Positions 1 to 11,054 of a DNA stretch of 64,000 bases are shown here, in pieces; position 1 is the first letter of the stretch, and each line of letters opens with the position of its first letter. Under the pieces are notes generated by a model, which saw only the letters and a list, made by a program, of their open reading frames with translations, was not told the DNA's origin and did not search any database. This stretch comes from Apoda limacodes (lineage: Eukaryota > Arthropoda > Insecta > Lepidoptera > Limacodidae): contig OX291547.1 in assembly GCA_946406115.1 (NCBI GenBank), positions 4,159,001-4,223,000 of the forward strand, in the 5' to 3' direction. A program made the translations under genes and the position numbers.

Positions 1-60
1 TTGCTACACAACTTTTCATTTATTCTAATTCAAGATATATATTTACAACTAACGTGAATC

Positions 61-300
61 AAAGTTATAAAGCTCGTTCCCTACAAACGTTTAAAATGTA
101 TGTACCCAATAATGTCGGTTCCGTGGCTCAGTGCGTAATAACCGGAATGCTGAATCGAGGAGCGTGGGTTCGAGTCCCGCACAAGACAAACGTTAATGTA
201 ATTACGTATGGTTGTAAAAGATAGTCCTGAGTTAGTGTTGTTTGCAGACTCATACAGACTCATCCACTCTTATTTAAACTTAAAAGACGTAAAAACTATT
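61..300 (+). repeat. tRNA-derived SINE-like repeat
   Basis: A pol III-type head is visible: box A-like TGGCTCAGTGCG at 124-135 and box B-like GGTTCGAGTCC at 167-177, about 43 bases apart, followed by a tail ending in AT-rich DNA. A functional tRNA is unlikely because the flanking bases do not pair into an acceptor stem. The likely identity is a SINE head; the 3' limit is a guess. Confidence 0.6.
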
Positions 301-700
301 TAAAATAATGATAAGAATATATGACTAAAGTGGTCCACTGGTTCAACATGAATAATTTACTGCATAAGTGATTTATTACCGTACTGAAAGCACTTTCTTT
401 TTATTTAGTATTGTAGCATCAAGTAATCCTATAATGGTTTCATATTTTATTTCAAGGGGGAAAGGCAAAATACCGGATGACTAGAAGTGGATCACTTACG
501 ACAAGAATGTGTGGAATAAGGAATAAGATCTTGGGTGAAACCCGGCTAAAGCTAAACAGCATAATGTCGTTATGTTGCGTTCAGGGAGGGATTCCATTTG
601 AAAGACATTGTACTAAACTTTTACCATAAGAATAAGGGAAAATACGCAGAAAACTCCTTCCATATTTATTCTTATGCTTTCACCTTAATTGCCATTTACT
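301..700. other. No gene seen
   Basis: AT-rich sequence without a credible reading frame, RNA gene or clear repeat boundary. Confidence 0.5.
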
Positions 701-1055
701 TTTTTAGGGTTCCGTGCCCAAAGAGTGCCCAATGAGGACCTCTTACTAAGCCTACACTGTCGGTTTGTATGTCTGATCATTAAAGTGCTTTATCTTTTAA
801 ACCGAAGTAGGTAGAAGCATTTAATTTTATCGGAATATGTGTTGTTGTATCGAATTATTTAACAAATAATAGAAAATTCAAAAAGTAAATATTTAGGTGA
901 GTTCTAATACAAGAAACACGTTTTCTCTGTTTTTGAGTCATCTTATAAGCAGTTATACAAGAATGCTTCATACTTACTGTGATTATAGTATGAGCTCCAA
1001 ACTATAATAACAAATACAGAATAAAAAGCGGCCAAGTGTGAGACGGGCTCGAGAA
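701..1055 (+). repeat. GGTTCCGTACC-type dispersed repeat, copy 1
   Basis: Starts TTTTTAGGGTTCCGTGCCC at 701. It continues with the 'ACTAAGCCTACACTGT' and 'ACCGAAGTAGGTAGAAGC' blocks and ends near GGCCAAGTGTGAGACGGGCTCG. It shares these blocks with the copy at 56947-57360, so the two belong to one subfamily. The family is interspersed in lepidopteran DNA. I do not assign a database name. Confidence 0.75.
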
Positions 1056-1178
1056 GAAAATCTTAGCTTACCGTATCAGCGCCATCTGTTTAACAAAAAT
1101 TTAACAAAAGCATCTAGTTAAAAAACAAAAAAAGTGGCGCATGCAGCGCTCAATGTTTCATAGAAGTCTTGAGATTTG

Positions 1179-1312
1179 ACCAGGAGCCTTTAAATGGATG
1201 CTGTGCATCGTCTCTGCAAATGATACAAGCTTTATTTTTTGTAAAACTTGCATCATTATTTGGCATGTGACGATGCACAGCATCTGTGAGAGACGTGTCT
1301 ATAGCTCCTGGT
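1179..1312. repeat. Long imperfect hairpin in the 3' end of the DIRS-type element
   Basis: The arms pair as ACCAGGAGC (1179-1187) with GCTCCTGGT (1304-1312), and GATGCTGTGCATCGTC (1197-1212) with its complement at 1269-1284. A weaker inner stem lies around TGATACAAGCTT/AAACTTGCATCA. The 16-base block occurs again near 5432-5447 at the other end of the element, so the hairpin is built from the element's own terminal sequence. Confidence 0.75.
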
Positions 1313-1540
1313 GGCCACATAATGACGCTATGTGAAAAAAGGAGACTATAAAATAAAACCTTAAAAATTAATTCTCAGTCTTATTATCAATTTTAACACC
1401 AGTTAGGTATTTTGTGGTTACTATAAACGTAATCCTTAAATTTATCAATAATGAATTAAAATCAACAACATTAACATCTACAATTAGGGGTATTTGCCCC
1501 TATAATTTAAACATTATTTAATCAAGTAGTTTTTATTATA

Positions 1541-2623
1541 TTATGTAGGTTCAAAGTTTATCGTTAAGTTAGAAGGGGAAGGGCCCCATCTACGTTTTAT
1601 TTGCTTACAATAAAATCGCGAGAATGTATTTTCGCTACGCCAGTTTCCTCTAGCCAAAATATCCTCTATAGGGAAATTTTCATACCTGTTCAGGGACGCT
1701 ACAGCCGAACGCAAACTGCCAGGTGTTGCAGAGATACCAGCCTCCCGCAATACTGTTTTAACCCAGTTACCTATTATAGTTCTCGAGGCGGCCCCCACGT
1801 TGCCTAGGATTGTTAGAAAAAGGGCATCTTTACATTCGACTGCTCGTCACTGTGTACCTAGCTCTCTGGTGACTTGTAAGTTTCTAACCTGGCTGCCTGT
1901 TTGCTGATGTGTCTGTTTTAGATCCGAACGCCGGATATAAAATAATGTAATCGCCCGCACCTTTATAATAATCAGTGGAGACCTTTAATAATGTTAGGTC
2001 ATGTACTCGCCTTCCGGAAGCGAGAAGTAAAATGCAAGCCAACCTACGAGAAGTTTGAAATAAGTTTTCATTATTTTCAGAGTTATTTTGCAACCATGCA
2101 GCCAAGTCTCTTGGATCCCAAGTAGGGGGTTTGTCTGCTTTTGGTCTTTGGAGGAATATGGCTTTTAATATGTGTTTGACTAGAAAATGTGAGTTTAAAT
2201 TTTCATTATTGACTGTTTTACCAAGTGTTAGTTCTACTGATTTGTGAAGTAAAATTGTTAGGTAAGCCAATTTTTCTTTGAGGAACAAGTGTGCCAAGTA
2301 TTTTGATAATTTGATATTCTTTGGATGCTTAAAACAAAATTATTTTCTATACACCACTTTGTCCACCGCGACCATGCTGGCTTGTAAGTTCTTAAAGTAG
2401 AATCTCTCCAATTGGATGTCAGTAAGTCCTTCTCGGCCTCCGACCAGTTTTCAATTATCCTGCTCCAGCCCCAATCTTCCAAACATAAAGCTCCATGTCT
2501 TGAACGTGAGATGGTGGCCGGCCGGTACTCTGGTCTACTAATACCTGATCCAAGTTCGTGATTTTCATGGGCTTGGCAAGAGCTCGTCTGCGGAGGTCCG
2601 GCAGCCAAAATGCCCTCTTCCAC
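1541..2623 (-). pseudogene. DIRS tyrosine recombinase remnant
   Basis: Three overlapping frames together give a DIRS-type recombinase. The N-terminal part (2623-2258) includes a core-binding stretch with 'WSEAEKDLLTSNWRDSTLRTY'-like residues. The middle (2297-1884) carries the catalytic arginine in SGRRVHDLTLL. The C-terminal part (1798-1541) has the second arginine in PGSLRSAVAS and the candidate nucleophilic tyrosine in FSRFYCKQI. The enzyme would cut and rejoin the circular cDNA intermediate at the target. Frame changes near 2290 and 1800-1884, plus an in-frame stop between the last two pieces, show that this copy cannot make the protein. Confidence 0.8.
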
Positions 2624-2660
2624 ATTGGTGCAACCAACAGGAATAGTCCTTCGGCTGTGT

Positions 2661-3873
2661 TCAGGTGATGAAGCACTCTGGGAAGCAAGCTCGGCGGGGG
2701 AACAAGTATGGTAGCTGGTATTGCTTCCTGAAGTGTTTCACTGCTGCTATTATGGCAAACATTTCTTTGCGGTTGCAGTACCAATTGGTTTGGTCTAGGC
2801 GCCATCTGCCTGATATCGTGCAATCGTCTAGTTGAGCTCGCCACCCATAATCATAATCGGCATCCGTGGTATAAAAGTGATGCAAAAGGCTCTTCGTCTG
2901 AGGTCCTTTCAGTGTAGCGATCCACCAATCCAAGTCTTCTAAGACGACATTTGGTATTGTTAAGGCCTTGTGAAGAGCTAGGTGCTTTAGAACTCGGCAG
3001 TGTCTCTGCAGTTGACGGCAATGTAGTCTTCCCCTTGGTATTACAAAATTGGCAAAGTTGAGAGGTCCTAACATGATTTGAGATTCTTTTAATGTTCATC
3101 ATTGTCGATATCTTTTGAACTTTCCTTAGTGGAAGACATTTCAAATTCTGTTTTGTGTTCCAGACTACGCCTAGAAATTCGATTTCTTGAGTGGGTTTTG
3201 TCACCGACTTTTTGTGATTTATCGTCCAACCTAACATTTTGAGGGTGTCTATGGCAGAGCTTTCACATGCGATTGCAATAATTGGCGTGACTGGTTTGCC
3301 ATCAAAAAATCGTCCAGGTACACGATGACCCTGACGCTCTTGTTCCGCAGGTACTGTGCTATCCAGTTAGTCAGGGCCGCAAAATTTTTCGGGACACACG
3401 AGAGCCAGTAAGCAAGTCATCTGTAAGACTTTTTGCTCGTATATTAGTCGAAGAAATCGCCTGTGGCTCTCCGCGATGCTCAGGTAAAAATAAGCTGATG
3501 ACAGATCCAGTTTTGCCATCCAGTCCAGCCTCTGGAGAAAATGCAGAACTTGAAAATGCGATATAACCTTTAAGGGCTTGGGTATTATGAACTGGTTGAG
3601 CAGTTTGAAATTGAAAATCGGTCTGTACGAGTTGTTGCTTTTCTTTGTCAAAAACATTGTTGAGATAAAGCTGGGTCCTAGAGATCCTTGATCCGGTATT
3701 TCTATGGCACCTTGACTTACTAATATTTCGATTTGTTTCGTCATCTCTGTAGACTGTGGTGTCTTGAAGCGATTTAGTACTTCTGTTGACGGGTGAAGTA
3801 ATGTTGGCTTGGAGGTAAATGGCAGATGCATTCCCGTAATCATGTCGAGAAGGGCCTCCGGAGCCCGAAGCAT
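2661..3873 (-). pseudogene. DIRS reverse transcriptase / RNase H remnant
   Basis: The N-terminal part (3873-3367) has the early RT motifs YRPIFNFKLLNQFI and MAKLDLSSAYFYLSIAESHR. The catalytic YLDD lies at 3320-3309 in a different frame, followed by FLMANQ. The next piece (3237-2851) has GWTINHKKS and EIEFLGVVW, the thumb-proximal RT motifs. The last piece (3074-2661) has an RNase H-like TDADYDYGWRAQ and RKEMFAI. At least three frame changes separate these segments. The product would copy element RNA into cDNA. The YLDD is intact, so decay is recent enough to recognise every motif. Confidence 0.85.
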
Positions 3874-4233
3874 CTGCCACTGCCTTCGATACGCTCGACG
3901 ACAGCCTCTATAAAACTAGCGCTGAGGGGGCAAAGAGTAATTTGTCAAAATGTCTTTTAACTGGTCGGCCGTCCTTCTTAAACAGCTTTTTGGCCTTAGA
4001 CGAGTGGTTTTGCTTTGAGCCGTTTCCGCTGAATTAATTAGTTTTTCTGATAAATTGGTCATTTTTCTTGAACGAAAGGAACTATTTGTTGATTGATGAC
4101 GGTTTTTGATTTGATCTTCCTATTTTTGAGTTAAACCAAGGTCGGACCCACTTTTCAATGCCACCCGTATTACCTATGTAAGCGCGCAGCTGGTTTTCAT
4201 CAAAAAGATGACTAGAACACGCAAGTTCGTGTT

Positions 4234-5082
4234 TTATATTTCGATATACTCCGCTCGTTTTCTGGAAACGAGTTGCATGATTTCCTCGGAGACTTTGTGA
4301 AATTTTAAGCTAGGATTAAACAATTCCGATATATTATCAAAGATATTTGATGCTGACAAAACTGTTGTCGGTAAATCTGCCCAATCGATAAACTGCTGAA
4401 GGTTTTGATTAAGAGTCTCACGTTGAGCTAAAAACCCGTTACTTATAGCTGCTACGATTTTTTCGGAACTTTTTTCCCTCGAGGTCGACAAATCCCGGAG
4501 TTGCACAATGGCCTTTTAAAACTTCAGTATATCGTACATCTTTCCATGCATTAGTACCAAAACGTTGTAAAACATCAAGTTGTTTAACGCGTTCTGGCTT
4601 AGAACGAGGTACTTTAGGATCTTTTAGGGTGGTATTTATTACACTCAAGTTCAAACGCGGTGCTTCGATTAAGCCAAAAATATTTGCGCCCGCGGGGCGA
4701 TTTAGATTAAAGTTGAGCAATGTAGGCCCAACAAGCTCCGGCCCCGGCTGCGAATGCGGCGGTAGCATTTGAACTAGTGTGGGTAGGTAGCGGAACATTA
4801 GCAACAGTGTCGCCTGCATCAACCGAGCGACATACAGTCAGGATAGCAGCAGAAGAAGTGCGATCTGTATAAGCACTAGTTAACGGTAATGGTACTAAAC
4901 TACCGCTGACACGTTGTAAACGTGGACCAAAAGTTTGTTAATGCATTAACTTGGTTCGACAAAATACTGATGTCTGACTCATCGCGTTTCCGACGTTTAG
5001 ACTTGCCTAAAGATACCTGCGATGACTCGGACTCTGACGAAGACTCCGAATCGCTCGAAGAGGCATGGTCTCGCTTACAGCC
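4234..5082 (-). pseudogene. DIRS gag-like protein remnant
   Basis: The N-terminal segment (5082-4900) is open and reads as a Ser/Asp/Glu-rich stretch followed by KRRKRDESD and a NALTNFW segment, ending at a TAG (4902-4900). A second segment (4822-4439) has PRLNLSVINTTLKDPKVPR and ERVKQLDVLQRFGTNAWKDV. A third (4506-4234) is helical and ends RKRAEYIEI. The position 5' of RT and the low-complexity acidic start fit the DIRS ORF1 (gag-like) protein, which packages element RNA. I identify it by position and composition, not by a conserved motif. An open frame on the opposite strand at 4922-5215 is only its shadow. Confidence 0.6.
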
Positions 5083-5288
5083 TTATCCGGGAGACTATAT
5101 TCCGGACGGTCCAGGCTGGAATTCGGTGTCAGCAGCGACACCTGGGTCGGAGTCGATTGTAATTTATTTTTCACTCATTTCAACTAATAACGACAGCACT
5201 TTAAAATTTATGTAATAATAGTTTTCTTAGTTTCAACACTATAATTTCTGTAGTTCAGAATAAGATGTTTGAACGAGAAGTAACGACG

Positions 5289-5465
5289 CTATGAAACACT
5301 GAGCGCTGCATGCGCCCCTCCTAAGACCACGTGGTTAAAAACGCGACGCTGATTGGTCGATCGTTGGCGGGCGATCGAAAAGCGATGTGATTGGTTGAAA
5401 TCGAACGGAAGTACTTCAACGCCATTTCACAGATGCTGTGCATCGTCACACGCCAAATAATAAAT
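5289..5465 (-). repeat. 5' terminal region of the DIRS-type element with CCAAT-like sites
   Basis: This stretch carries both inverted-repeat blocks shared with 1136-1289. Between them, GATTGGTC (near 5350) and GATTGGTTG (near 5390) read as two CCAAT boxes in the direction of gag, next to a locally GC-rich segment. This suggests the element promoter. The promoter role is inference. Confidence 0.5.
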
Positions 5466-6207
5466 TAAAAGTCGACTGTGTTTCAATGAAAAATATTTAA
5501 TTCGAATGTACGACTGATCAGATCCATACTCACACGAAGCAGTGAATACAAGAATCGATGAAACGTATACAAATACAAGTGTAAAGAATCGCAAACATCG
5601 TCGAGGTTGTCAGATACACACCAAATGTTTAGTTAAATTTATACTAATTCTAATGTACAAAAACGTTGAATGATTTGCCGTTTCTCAAAAAGTGTTCTGA
5701 GAAGCCTAATCAAATGGAAACGTATAAGAATTATCTTTAATCTTATTTATTTCTTGTCCTTTGTGATTTCTTTGACTATTGCCGCGGCTCTATATATGTA
5801 GACATTAATAGTGGATGGATAACTTTACATTTTGTCGGTTGAGTATCCGTTTGTGTCACACGATACTTAGCTAAGTTTACAGCAACCCGGTTTAAAGCAA
5901 AAACTTATTTTATGGGACAAACTAAAGTTATATTTTTAAAAAGTATAAACATATAGATTTTTTTGAGAAGGTTTGTGTCTATAGTTCTAATTTAAGGCCT
6001 ACAGCCTCTCACTTAATATGTAATGATTTTAAGTAGTGTTTAATAATTACTTACTTATTTTATTTAAATAAAGTTCACTTTTAATTGCAATTTGAAAATA
6101 GGAACATTTTTTGCGATAGCTCTACTACGAATAAAAAAGTCTAAAATAGCTTAATGAACTTATTTCTAATAGTTCTCATATTTTTAGAGACAACGTTTTT
6201 TATTTGT
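5466..6207. other. No gene seen
   Basis: AT-rich DNA without a supported coding or RNA feature. Confidence 0.5.
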
Positions 6208-6215
6208 GTTAAAAT

Positions 6216-6791
6216 CAGTGTTACCAACTCTCAAAAATATTTATCCCTAAAGTTTGTGTTAAAAACCCCTAAAATCGCTTTAATTATTGAGTTGTCCCCC
6301 TAAAAAATATATAAATATAAATTCATAATGATTTAGAAATAATATGCTGTAATATGTTTCAAAAGTCTTTTTATTATAAGTTATTTAATATATAAAATAT
6401 TTCGACTTCATCTGAAGATTCAGATTTTTTGAAATCATACATGTTGATATTGAATAAATTTACCATTTTATTGGATGGGTGAAGTGTTGTAGATCCACCT
6501 TTTCGATTAAGACTTATACACAACAATAACCGCCATATGCACAGACAATAAAATGACCGCCAGTGACGCCAGTATTGCCGCCAGTAACACAGAGTGGTTG
6601 TAGAATTACGTACTAGATGTCGTTATAAAGCGCTAGGTCAAGAAATAAATATTAATATTATCAATTTAAAAATATTAAAGAGTCAAAAAATCCCTGAAAA
6701 TATCCCTAAAAATTTCAGACCCCTAAAAAAATCCCATCTCACTTATTTACCCCCTAAATTTAGGAGGAAAAGCCCTAAGTTGGGAACCGTG
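6216..6791. mobile_element. hAT-type MITE with 8-bp target duplication
   Basis: The left end starts CAGTGTTACCAACT and the right end, reversed, reads CACGGTTCCCAACT (11 of 14 equal). It is flanked on both sides by the perfect 8-mer GTTAAAAT (6208-6215 and 6792-6799). A CAGTGTT-type end plus an 8-bp duplication is the hAT signature. At 576 bp and without a transposase frame it is non-autonomous. Runs of CCCTAAA/TTTAGGG-like words occur near both ends. Confidence 0.8.
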
Positions 6792-6799
6792 GTTAAAAT

Positions 6800-7295
6800 G
6801 GGTCCTATATGTGGTAAGATTTTCGTCACATGTGGTGACCGTACTTTTTCTACATGTACTTCTAAGAAATGGTAACCATATTTAAAAATTGTTTTATACA
6901 AGAATCACTTTTAATTCACTTTTGTTCTGTTGTCATTAAACATATTCCAAAGAACCAACACTCATGAAAAATTGGGTTCCAAATTATAAACGTTTTCTCA
7001 TAAAATCCTGAATACACCATTATAAATATACACCAACTTCAACTGACACCACTGCCAAATTAAGGCTATATTTTCCACAAGTTGCAAAAATGGTTTTGGG
7101 TCTAAAATGTATTAATCTAAATTTAAAATAATAATATATATATAATAATAATGCACAATGTATTCCAAAATTCATTGCGTTTTTAATATCTTCGTTTTAT
7201 ATGTGAATATTGTCTGTTGCGTTGCATGTGCTAAATCGTTAAGAAGGAACAACGAACCTGCGGATATGGCACTAACGTATACTCAGCCGACGATT
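6800..7295. other. No gene seen
   Basis: AT-rich spacer between the MITE and the satellite block. No supported feature. Confidence 0.5.
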
Positions 7296-7296
7296 T

Positions 7297-8360
7297 GTCG
7301 TAGTACTTCCGTAGCAGTCTTGTAGGCTGCTACGAGAATACCTACCTACAGCTCGTCTTATTTGCTTGGAATACTTGTTTACTACTTTTAATTTTTACGT
7401 ATTAAGTTTAATCATTTAGCGGTAGGTACCTGCGTAGTAGTGTCGTAGGCTTTTACAAGAATACCAACCTACTCATTGTCTTATTAGCTTTGAATACCTG
7501 TTTCCTACTTTTTATTTTTACGTAATAAAGGCTGGAGCAGACCAGATGCGCGGCGTGACGTGACGTGAGAACGCGCGTCTAAGCCCTGTAACACCGTCAA
7601 AAGCGGTACAGGACATGTCACGTATGTAACTTCTGCATGCGTGCAGCCATATTAAAGTTGAGAGCTTTTGGTTACAATAATAACTTATAATTAAAAAATT
7701 TGTACTCTTTATGTTTAATGTTGTAGATACACTCATATTTGCGAACTATTTTCATATATTTTTCTTTGAAATGGTCTCTATTGCGACAAAAACACTCGTA
7801 AACTGTATTTCGTTTGCCAAAAAACTACAACCTGCCGTGCGTGCGAACGTGCAGCACTGACCGATGCGTGTGCGTGCATGCCGGGTCTGGCATCTAACTT
7901 GGAGCGCCATACAATACAACGTTATCACTGCACGGGTGTGTGCGATGTTTCCGTTGCACACACACACTTGGGCACGGACTCGGTTTGTCAGTAGATGCGG
8001 GTCGTGCGTGCGCGGGTCACGCGCGTGCCTACGTCACGCGTTTTATCTGGCACCTTTCTTACAGTTTCATACATTACAAATGGTGCGTGCGCACGTCACG
8101 TCACGCATCTGGTCTGCACCGGCCTTAAGTGTTATCATTTAACGGTAGGTACTTGCGTAGTAGTGTCGTAGGCTTCTACTATAAAACCTACCTACTCATT
8201 GTCTTATTTGCTTATAATACTTGCTTACTCCTTTTTTTTATGTAATAAAGTGTTATCTTTTAGCAGTCAATAGTTGTGTACTAGTTTTGTAGGCTTCTAC
8301 GAGAATACCTACCTACTCATTGTCCCATCTACTTCAAATACTTGTTTGCTCGTTATTAGT
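7297..8360. repeat. ~120-bp satellite array, block 1 (interrupted)
   Basis: Four diverged units, each with CTTGCGTAGTAGTGTCGTAG, then CTACGAGAATACCTACCTAC, CTCATTGTCTTATTTGCTTG and a TTTTTACGTAATAAA end. They begin near 7299, 7417, 8139 and 8261. The second and third units are separated by an inserted element (7529-8125). The same unit returns at 11055-11440. Confidence 0.85.
7529..8125. mobile_element. GC-rich inverted-repeat element inserted in the satellite
   Basis: The left end AGGCTGGAGCAGACCAGATG and the right end (reversed AGGCCGGTGCAGACCAGATG) form a terminal inverted repeat that continues into CGTGACGTGACG on both sides. It is flanked by TAA at 7526-7528 and 8126-8128, a 3-bp duplication of the TWA type made by PIF/Harbinger transposases. 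The 597-bp interior is GC-rich with many GCGTG/CACGC words and holds no transposase, so it is a non-autonomous (MITE-like) element. Family assignment rests only on the TAA duplication. Confidence 0.75.
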
Positions 8361-8593
8361 CTTAAGTAGTTAAGTGATTTTGTAAATTCTAGAAGACTTG
8401 ACTTGGCCTCGATGATGACACTAGGCTTGCTAGTGTCAACATCGAGGCTTGCCCTGAGCACATTTCTGCACAAAGCGTATATAAAAATTAACTAACGTAC
8501 ATTTTAGTAGGTTTTTTCTAGAATTTTATAATAATTTCCTACAAATTTTATAATAATTTCTTTGCCATTCAAGCAGTGCGGCTGTGAAACTAT

Positions 8594-9060
8594 CTAGCCC
8601 TAAATATCCAGAAGGCACAATCACTAGCACGGTTTAAAGATCAAGTTAAAATACATTTCCCGTCACAGTAATCCTTTTTGTTATGAAATTTTATGTAGCT
8701 ATGTAAATAGTTCAATATCATTCATGTCATATTTATTTCTATGTGTAGTTTATGTATTTCATGTGTAATTATGAGTATTCTTATGTATGTATGTATAAAA
8801 ATATAGAATAAGAACATTTTGTTTGTAGGTATCTTATGTGTCATTATTTTGTGCAGTCTATGTACGTATATCATATAAAAAAAAAAGTATGTCTTTCAAT
8901 TTTGCACTTCTACTATTTCCTAATCAGGTTTTTTCCATCTTATAAGGTTATTTGGCATCGACATCTGCCGATAAGATCGCCTATTACATATTTAACATTG
9001 ATGTATTTTTAAGTTTGTTTATTCTGTGCAATAAAGCATATTTGTCTTATCTTATCTTGC
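8594..9060 (+). pseudogene. 3' end of a non-LTR retrotransposon (5'-truncated)
   Basis: Positions 8594-8671 read as the end of a LINE polyprotein, with NIQKAQSLARFKDQVKIHF before a TAA. This resembles the C-terminal tail of jockey/CR1-type ORF2. A ~390-base 3' UTR follows, ending in AATAAA (about 9031) and a TCTTA-rich simple repeat. It is a typical dead-on-arrival LINE insertion. Clade assignment is uncertain. Confidence 0.55.
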
Positions 9061-9395
9061 TTCGTAAGTTCGAAGACACAACGTCGTCCTTATATAATAT
9101 GAAAAAATTATGATTTCTTAAAACAGTTGAATTTACTTTTTTGCCTTCTTGTGTGTGTCCTGCTGCTTGTATAAAGAGTTAAGATTTTAGATGTAGTTTG
9201 AATGTTTTGCCTGCAACTACCTACCATCGCACTGCTCTCCATCCACAGGTGCATAAATGTTCACGCACAGTTGTTCCAAGCGTGAAATGTTTACGCTATG
9301 GTGACTGTTAAACATCAGAAGTTGGTTTGCCAACTTAGTGATACGTAAAAAAAGGATTCCGCCTATTGGTAAGTTTTTAGTTAGTTTTATATTTT
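9061..9395. other. No gene seen
   Basis: Spacer without supported features. Confidence 0.4.
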
Positions 9396-9396
9396 A

Positions 9397-9585
9397 AAAC
9401 GGCTCTGTTCACTTCTGGGAGCATAAGAAACTTATACAGCTCTGGCCTCTTCTGGAAGAATAAAGTAACGTACGGCCCTGTACAGTTCTCGGAGTATACG
9501 TTTTGTACGGCTCTGTCCACTTCTAGGAGTATAAAGTAGCGTATACGGCTGGGTCCACTTCTGGTAGTACAAAGCAAAATACTTT
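9397..9585. repeat. ~37-bp minisatellite, five diverged units
   Basis: Five tandem units with the pattern CGGCTCTGTCCACTTCTGGG then AGTATAAAGTAGCGTA, 35-38 bases each, differing by point changes and small indels. A short open frame on the minus strand here is a by-product of the repeat. Confidence 0.8.
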
Positions 9586-9589
9586 ACTG

Positions 9590-11040
9590 ACAACTAAGTA
9601 ATATTATTTACTAAGTAAATAAGTAAGCAATAGAATGTTTTTATTCTTTCTTACTGTTTAAGTAAACATTAAGTTAAGAATATGAAAAGTTTATTTTTTT
9701 CTTTTATTACAGACTTGTTGACATAAATTTTACTCACACGTACATACGTGATTCTTTCATGTCACTCTCGGTAAATTTATCTGACCTAGAGACATGTCAT
9801 AAGACATTTTACGCCAGTACTTTATTTATTAGGGACGGCAATAAAAGGTCATCAGATAACGTGGAACATTTATAGCTGACGGACACACGACAATAAAACA
9901 CTAATCTACGTTATATCGCCGTCGGAATTTTACACAAAACAAAATTATTCTAAAGCAAAATCCTATAATATATATATTCTTTACTGCTATGAAAAAATAT
10001 AAAAAAAAAATTAAATGTTCAAACCAATTCCGATTTTATCAGGACATCCTTTTTGAAGCTGTAATATCTGACCCTTTTTAAACTACAAAATTAGTTTTAT
10101 ATTTTATTAACTTAGACGTAGGAAAGCAATTTCTGTAACTGTACCGGATCGTAAGTTGATAAAAAGATGCAGGTAAAAACAGCAGCGACAGATAAACAGA
10201 CACATACCAACATCCTTTATATCATTTTGGTATAGATCCTAAAAAATATATTTAGATAGTACTTTAAAGTGGAAACACACTTAGTAAAATTAGTCAATTT
10301 GTAGTAAATTACTAATCGAATAAGAACTTCTGTTATTATGATGCCAGAAAGCTGATTTCTGTAATACCTACTAACGACGTACATGTAAATGTACCTACTA
10401 AAAATCATTGCACAATGTTATATGTATACATTACTAAACGATTTGTTTGTTACATACTTCTTAAGTAATTTATACTACACTCGGCCGCAAAGAAAGCGGG
10501 TCAGTTATATAAATGCGAAAGGTTTTAAAATATTTGAGCAATCCTTATAACCACTACCCTTTGCAACCAGGGTTGCATATGGGAACAAAAAAAATAAAGA
10601 AAACCTAAATTGAAAGCTTTAGGCGTAAAACAACAATTTTTTCAAAACGTAGTTGCCCAGTGGGGTTTTTTTTAAAAAAATATTAAATTTTAAAATATAT
10701 ATATACGTTGGATTGCACTGGCACTATTTAAGAAATAAAAAAATTTTTTTTTTGGTGATTGTATTAAAAAATATAAACAAAAATAAATAAATTAAATGCG
10801 ACAAATCAATCGTTTATTTCAATATTAAATTTGTATTTCTAAAATATCTTCATGTGCAAATCTTAATTCAACTAGCGTCCACCGCAAATACTGAAACTGT
10901 TAAGTATCTAATATTTGAACATAATAACCGTTAGAAAAATGTGATATTTATCGATAGTCAATCACATTTTACAAAGTGCAAAGTACACTGCACATCGTTG
11001 ACAAAGTTATAACATCGGATATGACACAATAACTTAGTAA
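9590..11040. other. No gene seen
   Basis: AT-rich DNA. An inverted repeat AAAATGTGAT/ATCACATTTT lies around 10936-10970. No coding feature supported. Confidence 0.5.
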
Positions 11041-11054
11041 CATAGTTTTTAGAA

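Larger units (their letters stand above)
1133..5465 (-). mobile_element. Decayed DIRS-type tyrosine-recombinase retrotransposon
   Basis: Read on the minus strand, the order is gag (5082-4234), reverse transcriptase with RNase H (3873-2661) and tyrosine recombinase (2623-1541), the order of DIRS/PAT elements. These integrate with a YR instead of a DDE integrase and make no target duplication. The ends carry inverted repeats: 1136-1163 matches the reverse complement of 5289-5316 with one mismatch in 28, and 1255-1289 matches that of 5427-5462. The relative order of the two repeat pairs is not simply mirrored, as expected if one side is an internal complementary region, so exact ends are uncertain. 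All three frames contain shifts or stops, so this copy is dead. Confidence 0.8.

Noticed and set aside
120..190. A genuine tRNA gene
   Set aside because: Box A and B are present, but the ends do not form an acceptor stem. It fits a SINE head.
4922..5215. Open frame of 97 codons on the plus strand with an acidic DSDSDEDSESLEE run
   Set aside because: The opposite strand here codes for the Ser/Asp/Glu-rich start of the DIRS gag protein (KRRKRDESD, NALTNFW). The plus-strand frame is its shadow.
6594..6875. 93-codon frame with a Cys-containing end
   Set aside because: It lies across the right end of the hAT MITE and its flank, and shows no family motif.
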